From positions 1 through 14,088 of the forward strand of contig CAZFFP010000084.1 of NCBI GenBank assembly GCA_964518215.1: a DNA stretch of 14,088 bases, read 5' to 3'. The stretch's first letter is position 1. Each line of letters begins with the position of its first letter. Source of the stretch: CAYSGX01 sp964518215 (GTDB taxonomy: Bacteria > Bacteroidota > Bacteroidia > Chitinophagales > CAIOSU01). Shown piece after piece: positions 7,917 through 13,622 of the stretch. The translations under genes and the position numbers were made by a program. Below the pieces are notes generated by a model. That model was given only the letters and a program-made list of their open reading frames with translations. It searched no databases and was not told the DNA's origin.

Positions 7917-8639
7917 ATGAAATACCACCTGCTTATTTGGACAATTTTGCTTTTCAATTTGAATGTTGTGGCTCAATCGGTGAAGCAACTGAAAAAGAAA
8001 GCAGAGATGCGCGAAGTGGTATTGTATATTGGTGAAGCCATGATTAGAGCCAACGTGTGGGAGCATGGAAAAAAAATAGAACCCGATATACAACTCAGGT
8101 ATTCGTGGTTTAAAAACAATATGATTTTGACTACACGGGGCGGATATGACGGTAAACTATTGCATGGAGCCTATGCCGAATTTTATCCCAATAGAAACCT
8201 GAAAGTTCAGGGGTGTTATAAAACGGGTTTGTATCATGGCAGATGGAAAGAATGGTATCCTAATGGCGAACTGAAAAAAATTACTCCCTGGAAGAATGGA
8301 TATAAGCATGGTAAGTTGTTTGAATTTTCAGAATTGGGAGCGCAACAGTTGTATGCAGTTTACAAAAAAGACCGGTTGAAGAAAGAAAAGCATTGGGCAG
8401 ATAAACCCATGCCTGAAACTGAACCTTCGGTTAAAAAAAATAAAGCCAATAAAGCGATAAAAGAAAAACCAACCAAAGAACAAACAGACTCAGAACCCGA
8501 ACGCATTGAAAAAGAAAAAGCTGAAAGGAAAGAAAAAAACAAACCTCAAAAAGAAAGCACTAAACCGGAAAAACTAAAAGAAGAAAAGCCGAAAAAAGAG
8601 CAGGAGATAAAGGAGCGGAAGGAGAGGAGGAAGGAGTAA
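7917..8639 (+). CDS. Secreted MORN/YwqK-type repeat protein with Lys/Glu-rich tail
   Basis: A signal peptide (about 1-20, ending V-V-A-Q) precedes a domain that includes MORN-like repeats at roughly 78-158, seen as recurring (L/Y)-x-H-G-x-(Y/W)-x-x-(F/W)-Y-P-N and G-Y-K-H-G-K units. Residues from about 163 to 240 are a low-complexity tail dominated by Lys, Glu and Pro, probably disordered or coiled. The ATG at 7917 was chosen because it gives a clean signal peptide; an ATG 25 codons upstream overlaps the PilP-like gene and does not. It is 10 nt from the PilP-like stop, so it is probably the last gene of the secretion operon. Such repeat proteins are common in Bacteroidota, often with no known role. 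No terminator hairpin is visible directly after the gene. Confidence 0.75.
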   Translation: MKYHLLIWTILLFNLNVVAQSVKQLKKKAEMREVVLYIGEAMIRANVWEHGKKIEPDIQLRYSWFKNNMILTTRGGYDGKLLHGAYAEFYPNRNLKVQGCYKTGLYHGRWKEWYPNGELKKITPWKNGYKHGKLFEFSELGAQQLYAVYKKDRLKKEKHWADKPMPETEPSVKKNKANKAIKEKPTKEQTDSEPERIEKEKAERKEKNKPQKESTKPEKLKEEKPKKEQEIKERKERRKE

Positions 8640-8707
8640 GTGTCTGTTGAATGCTTGCTATTGAGATATACACACATCTGAACACGAGAAATGTTTAGAA
8701 AAATTAT

Positions 8708-8740
8708 TTTGCCATTTGATGATTTGTAACAATAGATTTA
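8708..8740 (+). promoter_or_regulatory. Possible Bacteroidota-type promoter for the HEPN-like gene
   Basis: TTTG at 8708-8711 is followed after 21 nt by TAGATTTA at 8733-8740, which matches the TAnnTTTG box at seven of eight positions, counting the two free ones. The spacing is at the upper limit of the usual range. It lies about 95 nt before the TTG start at 8834. In an AT-rich spacer a match of this quality can arise by chance. Confidence 0.25.
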
Positions 8741-8833
8741 TAATTTCATAAAGCGAAACCAACCTTCATCAATCTCTCCATATCGGGTAGATAAGCGAAA
8801 GTTTGTTTCAGCTATAATGTAAAAATCAAAACC

Positions 8834-9298
8834 TTGGACATAGATAAATTTTACAGAATACTCGGAAGAATAACATTCTCATTCTCGAAAATTGATTTTA
8901 TCATTTCTAACATCGCAGTAGAACTTGGTATAGTCAACTCCTATCCTGAGTTTTATGCAATTACAAGTCCAGAGAAGAAAATTAAACGGTTAAAAGAAAA
9001 AGCATTGGAGTTAACCGACTTGACAATCAAGAAACCAATATTAACTTGGTTAGACAACTTGGATGAACTTAGAGAGAAGAGAAATTTGGTCATTCATTCT
9101 ATCATAATGAAGAATGTTAGTGATGACATTGACTATCGACTACATAACTTTAAAAAGGACAAGAATGGGATTCAACGAATTATTGAGACATACACTTCCA
9201 ATGACTTTGAACAATTAGATAATGAACTTATCGAAGCTCACAATTCCGGTTTTATTTTTCTTGAAGAGATAAAAAAGCACAAACACACAATTGTGTAG
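8834..9298 (+). CDS. HEPN-like small protein, possible RNase or defence protein
   Basis: A 154-residue, mostly helical cytoplasmic protein with no signal peptide or membrane segment. Residues 83-88 read R-N-L-V-I-H, matching the R-(N/H/D)-x3-5-H motif of HEPN ribonucleases. It sits at the end of a helix starting D-E-L-R-E-K, the usual position in such folds. The earlier F-S-K-I-D-F helix also resembles small HEPN-type proteins from Bacteroidota. HEPN proteins are found as toxins, abortive-infection RNases or non-catalytic scaffolds. No partner gene such as a MNT nucleotidyltransferase lies beside it, so its role is open. The start is a TTG; no in-frame ATG lies upstream without a stop in between. 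The gene is more AT-rich by eye than its neighbours and stands alone between the two conserved clusters, which fits acquisition by transfer. Confidence 0.6.
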   Translation: MDIDKFYRILGRITFSFSKIDFIISNIAVELGIVNSYPEFYAITSPEKKIKRLKEKALELTDLTIKKPILTWLDNLDELREKRNLVIHSIIMKNVSDDIDYRLHNFKKDKNGIQRIIETYTSNDFEQLDNELIEAHNSGFIFLEEIKKHKHTIV

Positions 9299-9407
9299 CC
9301 CGCCCAGCCACTTGTAAGTAACGCGGATGACGTGTAAAATTCAAAGCTGCGCCAAGGCATTGACTAACTTGATTTTCGGCTGTTTTTACAAACACCAAGT
9401 TGTAAAA
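9299..9407. other. GC-richer intergenic stretch, no gene seen
   Basis: The first 60 bases after the HEPN-like stop are distinctly richer in G and C than the gene itself. The stretch includes a small inverted repeat (AACTTG at 9366-9371, CAAGTT at 9396-9401). No open frame and no RNA gene could be recognised. It could be a leftover recombination junction. Confidence 0.3.
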
Positions 9408-9432
9408 TACAACCTAAAGGTTGTAATTTTTT
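9408..9432 (+). terminator. Rho-independent terminator after the HEPN-like gene
   Basis: A perfect 7-bp stem (TACAACC / GGTTGTA) with a TAAA loop is followed by A and a run of six T. The ACAACC/GGTTGT core is identical to that of the terminator at 260-281, while the loop differs. It isolates the operon before it from the secreted-protein genes that start at 9497. Confidence 0.72.
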
Positions 9433-9496
9433 GAAATTTATTTTGTGTTTATTTCACAGAAAATCAGAACATTTGAACAGGTAAAAAAACTGTTCA

Positions 9497-10972
9497 ATGT
9501 CAGCCAAAAATTCCCGTATAAATTTTTCATTGCTGCTGCTCTACGGTATTTTTTGGTATCAAATTGGTATAGCACAAATTCAAACACCGCACACCCCTTC
9601 GTTTCAACAATTCCAGCCGGTTCAAACCAATCAAAGCCATTCGGCTAAACCCAATTTTCAAACATCGCAACCAACCATTCAGCAACAAACTGAGAATGAA
9701 ATAAAGCAGAAAAATATTGAAGCCATAAAAAAGATTACAGGCAATATGCCTTTTTCGCAGGAAGAAATTAAAGCAGGATATGGCAGCAATTTTTCACAGG
9801 TCTATTACAACAAGTTTGACGAAGTTTGGGAAATACTGAGAGAAATATATGACGATGAAAAACATCAGCATAGAAGTGCGAGTGAGTTTTATAAAAGCGC
9901 TTATTTCATAAGCGGTAATAAAAACTATGAAACAGCATATTATGAATTGAAACAAATGGCAGAAGGGAATATGCCGATTTCAATAAAACGCGCTTACTAC
10001 ATAATGGAAGCTGCTTATGGCGATGTTTATCTCACCTACGAACAATTCGATTCGTCAATTAAAAAATCTGCACGATTTATTAAAGACTGGCTGCGCCAGC
10101 AAAAACTTTCTCCTACTGCCAATAATCTGCATTATGGTATTCAACGGCTCATGAAAGACACATTGAGAATTGATATTGCAGCAATAGAAACCGGACAAAC
10201 GATACATTCGCAGGTTCACTATCCGTTTCGATACGATTATGTTGATTTTAAAGGTGAAACAGACCACCGGAATTATTTTGTTACCAAGGCATTTGCCACC
10301 GGATACGGACAATGCAGCGGATTACCATTGGTGTATTATATGCTTGCCGAAGAATTGGGAATAACAGCTTACCTTTCTTTTGCGCCTCATCATCTGTTTA
10401 TCAAATATCCAAATGCCAAAGGCTATATCGAAAACTATGAGGCTACTACCAATCATCACATCACCGACCATTGGTATGAAGAACACTTGTTTATTACACC
10501 CGAAGCCAAACGCTACGGAATTTTTTTAGATACACTCAATGCGAAAATGATTCTGGCAAATTGCTTTGTTGATTTGGGTATAGGCTATTTGCGAAAGTTT
10601 GGTTTGGCTGACGGCTCATTTGTCAACAAATGTATTCAGGCATCTGAAAAGTATTATGGAGCGCATCATAATATTTATATCTCGTTGCTGAAGTCAGACA
10701 TGCTTTCGAGGCAATTGGTAAAAGCAATGATGCGCCACAATATGAAAAGCTCAGACGAAATATATAATGTGCAAGAAGTAGCACAACTCTATGAAGCATT
10801 GATGCACATAGAACTTACCATTGAAAAGTTGGGCTTTCAGCCCTTGCCAGAAAAGCATTACGAATTGCTTATGCAGCAGCAAGAGTTTAAAGCCAATATG
10901 CAGCAAAACAACCGCGTTACCGGCAAAGAAACAAGACCACTCACGCAAACCATACATTCTTCAACACGCTAA
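9497..10972 (+). CDS. Secreted transglutaminase-like protein
   Basis: A signal peptide (about 1-27, ending I-A-Q) is followed by a Gln/Pro/Thr-rich low-complexity stretch to about residue 75. Two regions then open with G-N-M-P (82-85 and 157-160), the second continuing into a helical segment with E-A-A-Y. The central domain looks like a transglutaminase/papain-like core: G-Q-C-S-G with Cys273 at the start of a helix, His299 in A-P-H-H-L-F-I-K and Glu315 in E-N-Y-E-A-T-T. The Cys-His gap of 26 and His-Glu gap of 16 are exactly repeated in the next gene. The C-terminal 140 residues are helical and TPR-like. In this superfamily such triads serve as peptidases, transglutaminases or inactive binders; Glu instead of Asp is unusual, so activity is uncertain. 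The ATG at 9497 gives the signal peptide. The gene is 12 nt before its paralogue. Confidence 0.72.
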   Translation: MSAKNSRINFSLLLLYGIFWYQIGIAQIQTPHTPSFQQFQPVQTNQSHSAKPNFQTSQPTIQQQTENEIKQKNIEAIKKITGNMPFSQEEIKAGYGSNFSQVYYNKFDEVWEILREIYDDEKHQHRSASEFYKSAYFISGNKNYETAYYELKQMAEGNMPISIKRAYYIMEAAYGDVYLTYEQFDSSIKKSARFIKDWLRQQKLSPTANNLHYGIQRLMKDTLRIDIAAIETGQTIHSQVHYPFRYDYVDFKGETDHRNYFVTKAFATGYGQCSGLPLVYYMLAEELGITAYLSFAPHHLFIKYPNAKGYIENYEATTNHHITDHWYEEHLFITPEAKRYGIFLDTLNAKMILANCFVDLGIGYLRKFGLADGSFVNKCIQASEKYYGAHHNIYISLLKSDMLSRQLVKAMMRHNMKSSDEIYNVQEVAQLYEALMHIELTIEKLGFQPLPEKHYELLMQQQEFKANMQQNNRVTGKETRPLTQTIHSSTR

Positions 10973-10984
10973 AACTTAGTTGCT

Positions 10985-12997
10985 ATGGCACACCGTATTA
11001 TTTTAACCTTAGCCCTGTTGTTTTTAATTTACTCAGGAGCAAACCCACAAACCGCATTTCACCAAGCCAAAGCCGAAATAGAAACAATGCTTACGGGCAA
11101 CATACCGCTCAACTATGAGCGGGCGATATTTCTTACCGAAAATGCCTATTGGGATAATGAACTGAACGAAGAAGAATTCTCGAAATTCATTTCCTTTCAT
11201 GTAAGCGGCATTGAAACACTGATTGCCGCCCATAAAAACAAAAGCATCAGCGATTTTAAATCTACCATATACTCATCGGCACAACAACAATACAATATGT
11301 ATGAAAAAGCATTGACCAACTGGGCAATATTCACCTACCTTACCGATACCACCTATTTCATCGAAAACACCGGAATATACTACCATCTTCCTTACAGCTA
11401 CAATAAAGCCGACCCCTTCGGCACCCAAGACTGGACCAATACGCAGGTGAACCGCTTGCTCTATTCTGACGAACGAAACGGCAACTGCTATGCACTTACC
11501 GCACTATTTAAAATATTTTCAGAAAGGCTTGGGGCTGATGCCAAACTTGTTACCACGCCCGGACATATTTTTATCAGACATGCCGATGACAAAGGAACCC
11601 AATTCAATGTAGAACTGACAACCCGCGCTTTTCCCGGCACCGGAAGCCTAAGCGCCATTACCTACACCACTCCGCAGGCGGTAAAAAGCGGCATTAGCCT
11701 ACGAACACTCAATCTGAAAGAATCTGTTGCGCTGACTTTGGTATATTTGGCTAAGGCTTATCAGTATAAGTTTAATGCCAAAGCAGACGAATTTTTGTTA
11801 ACCTGCGCCAATACTGCTTTGCAGCACGACAGCTTAAATCTGAACGCCATGCTGCTGAAAGCTGAGGTGTTGGAAGCAAAACTTCTACTGAAAAACAAAT
11901 CTATTGCTCAACTCAAAACATATCCTGAGTTTCAATATTATGAACAACTTATTACAAAATTGTTCAGTTTTGGGTATCGGGAAATGCCAAAAGACATTAA
12001 AACGTTAGTATTGAACGGATTAATTGGAAATGAAATGCCGAATAATTATAAAGACTATACGCCCAACGCCTTTGAAGGTTTGTCTTACGCTCAAACCCGC
12101 TATGCAACACTTTCTTGGGGCTCGTTAGATGAGCAAATGAAAACAAAACCTATTGAATATTACAGAAGAACTGCCTTTAATACTGCAACCAAAAAAATTG
12201 AAGATTTCATCGAGATAGACACTATAAACGACTATGTTGTTGATATGGTTGTTTTTGCTTTAAGTATTGACCCTCTAGCGGCCCAATTCCCATTTGTTTC
12301 ACCTTACGTCTTTGTAAATAATAATCCTCTATTATTTGTAGACCCTGACGGAAGAAAATGGGTAAATTACTATACAAGGTTTGTAAAAGAAAAAGAAGGT
12401 GCACTAATTAAAAATCCCAATGATAAAAAACTAATAAATGATCTTAAATATTATAAAGCGATGGAGAGTAGAGTAAATGTATTACTGAAGAAAATCGAAA
12501 CAAATGACGAGGCTTTATATAATTACATTGATAACTTACAAGTATCAATGAATGGAAAAACAACAGATGTCATGGTTTATGTGTCAGTTGAAAGCGGTTT
12601 TGTCGGCACTCATGGACAAGAGGGACAAACAAAATATCAAAAGTCAAGTGATAAACCGAATGTTGTATATAATGACAAAGAGATAATAGCACCAATCACT
12701 AAATCTGGAGGTTCAACAGAAACTGGATTTAGTATTAAAGTATGGGACTCATCGGAGTATTCTGATGGTGCACTTGCAAATGAAGCTGGTGATGTAATGT
12801 ATTACATGGAATATAATGAAGAAGCAACAAAAGGAAAATCCAATTCAGATTATTTTGCACCAGGAGGTGGTGGAATGAATGCATATATGCGTGACCCTGC
12901 TTCTAACTACTCTAACAAAGTCCAAGATTTATACAGTAAAAGAAAAAAAAGTGGTGCAGATAAAAATTCAAATCCTTATCCTTTAAAAAAAGAATAA
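10985..12997 (+). CDS. Chimeric secreted protein: transglutaminase-like carrier, RHS-type junction and variable toxin-like tail
   Basis: The first ~426 residues are a paralogue of the upstream protein: signal peptide (about 1-22), G-N-I-P at 38-41 with E-N-A-Y, and a transglutaminase-like core with Cys168 (G-N-C-Y-A), His194 (P-G-H-I-F-I-R) and Glu210 (N-V-E-L-T-T), then TPR-like helices at about 247-300. At 427-457 the sequence becomes the C-terminal signature of RHS-repeat proteins: S-I-D-P-L-A-A, then S-P-Y-V-F-V-N-N-N-P and V-D-P-D-G-R. No YD repeats precede it. The remaining 211 residues are AT-rich and form a different domain with L-A-N-E-A-G-D-V at 597-604, a position where related tails could have a His-Glu-type metallopeptidase motif; both His would be missing here. 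In RHS proteins D-P-D-G-R marks the border to the variable toxin. Toxicity is inferred, not shown. The next gene starts 2 nt later. Confidence 0.7.
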   Translation: MAHRIILTLALLFLIYSGANPQTAFHQAKAEIETMLTGNIPLNYERAIFLTENAYWDNELNEEEFSKFISFHVSGIETLIAAHKNKSISDFKSTIYSSAQQQYNMYEKALTNWAIFTYLTDTTYFIENTGIYYHLPYSYNKADPFGTQDWTNTQVNRLLYSDERNGNCYALTALFKIFSERLGADAKLVTTPGHIFIRHADDKGTQFNVELTTRAFPGTGSLSAITYTTPQAVKSGISLRTLNLKESVALTLVYLAKAYQYKFNAKADEFLLTCANTALQHDSLNLNAMLLKAEVLEAKLLLKNKSIAQLKTYPEFQYYEQLITKLFSFGYREMPKDIKTLVLNGLIGNEMPNNYKDYTPNAFEGLSYAQTRYATLSWGSLDEQMKTKPIEYYRRTAFNTATKKIEDFIEIDTINDYVVDMVVFALSIDPLAAQFPFVSPYVFVNNNPLLFVDPDGRKWVNYYTRFVKEKEGALIKNPNDKKLINDLKYYKAMESRVNVLLKKIETNDEALYNYIDNLQVSMNGKTTDVMVYVSVESGFVGTHGQEGQTKYQKSSDKPNVVYNDKEIIAPITKSGGSTETGFSIKVWDSSEYSDGALANEAGDVMYYMEYNEEATKGKSNSDYFAPGGGGMNAYMRDPASNYSNKVQDLYSKRKKSGADKNSNPYPLKKE

Positions 12998-12999
12998 AA

Positions 13000-13542
13000 A
13001 TGATTAGAAGTTTTCAAATACAAATTATTACTTTAATGATGATATTGTTGCCATATTTTGAGTTATTATCTCAAACCCTTTTCTATTGTCCGGCTGATAC
13101 GGGTTTTCACAACAATCAGGTTGTTATAACATCAATTTGCCCATATTATTATAGCTTTTTAAAATCAGGAAAGGACTCTGTGATTAATATTCTTGATGAT
13201 TATAACTTAACCCAAATTAAGTCGGAATTAAGACATAATATCAATTCAAAAAATGGCTCTCTAAAAATTTTTATAAGAGATTCAATACTGTTTGATGAGT
13301 GTAAGATAGTCAATGGTAAAATTCATGGAACTTGTAAAATGTATAATAGAATACTTACCGATACGGGTGGAATAATATATACAATTCAATATAAAAAATC
13401 TAAAAAAGATGGAATTGAGAAACACATTAATTGGAAAAACAATAATGTTTCTATGCTGATAAAATATAGAAAGGGAAAACTAATAAAAGAAAAAAGATTT
13501 TACGAGCCATATAATGGAAAATGGATGAAGCCGGATAAATAA
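13000..13542 (+). CDS. Candidate immunity or partner protein, secreted, MORN-like
   Basis: I do not recognise a named family. The 180-residue product has an N-terminal signal peptide (about 1-25, ending L-L-S-Q) and no lipobox, so it probably works in the periplasm. The C-terminal half (about 103-175) has MORN/YwqK-like features: C-K-I-V-N-G-K-I-H-G-T-C-K-M-Y-N, then further K-x-G and Y-x-K-G-K units. It starts 2 nt after the chimeric toxin-like gene without its own promoter, and shares that gene tail's strongly AT-rich composition and codon use. That placement fits an immunity protein for the tail, which would act in the same compartment. It could instead be an accessory protein. No long gene follows it before the insertion sequence. 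Confidence 0.55.
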   Translation: MIRSFQIQIITLMMILLPYFELLSQTLFYCPADTGFHNNQVVITSICPYYYSFLKSGKDSVINILDDYNLTQIKSELRHNINSKNGSLKIFIRDSILFDECKIVNGKIHGTCKMYNRILTDTGGIIYTIQYKKSKKDGIEKHINWKNNNVSMLIKYRKGKLIKEKRFYEPYNGKWMKPDK

Positions 13543-13622
13543 ATTACGCTCTCTCACGGTTTATTTCAAGAAATGCACACCGAAAAACCATTGGAACAAA
13601 TTGGCTGCGCTGTTTTCGATAC
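13543..13622 (+). pseudogene. Possible coding remnant cut by the insertion sequence
   Basis: Directly after the stop codon of the previous gene, in the same frame, an open stretch continues up to the insertion sequence end. It reads I-T-L-S-H-G-L-F-Q-E-M-H-T-E-K-P, then L-E-Q-I-G-C-A-V-F-D-T. Its base composition is richer in G and C than the gene before it and closer to the carrier genes. It has no own start with a signal and ends a few codons into the IS. It may be the residue of a gene interrupted by recombination or by the IS; it is too short to prove. Confidence 0.22.

Noticed and set aside
9445..9648. Short plus-strand frame at the start of the first transglutaminase-like gene
   Set aside because: It overlaps the signal peptide region of that gene in another frame and has no domain features.
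10985..12997. The chimeric gene as a full RHS/YD-repeat protein
   Set aside because: No YD repeats are present; only the terminal core signature ending D-P-D-G-R is.
9497..12997. Type IX secretion C-terminal sorting domains on the secreted proteins
   Set aside because: Neither protein ends in the conserved sorting-domain pattern; the first ends in a Gln/Thr-rich tail and the second in a Lys-rich stretch.
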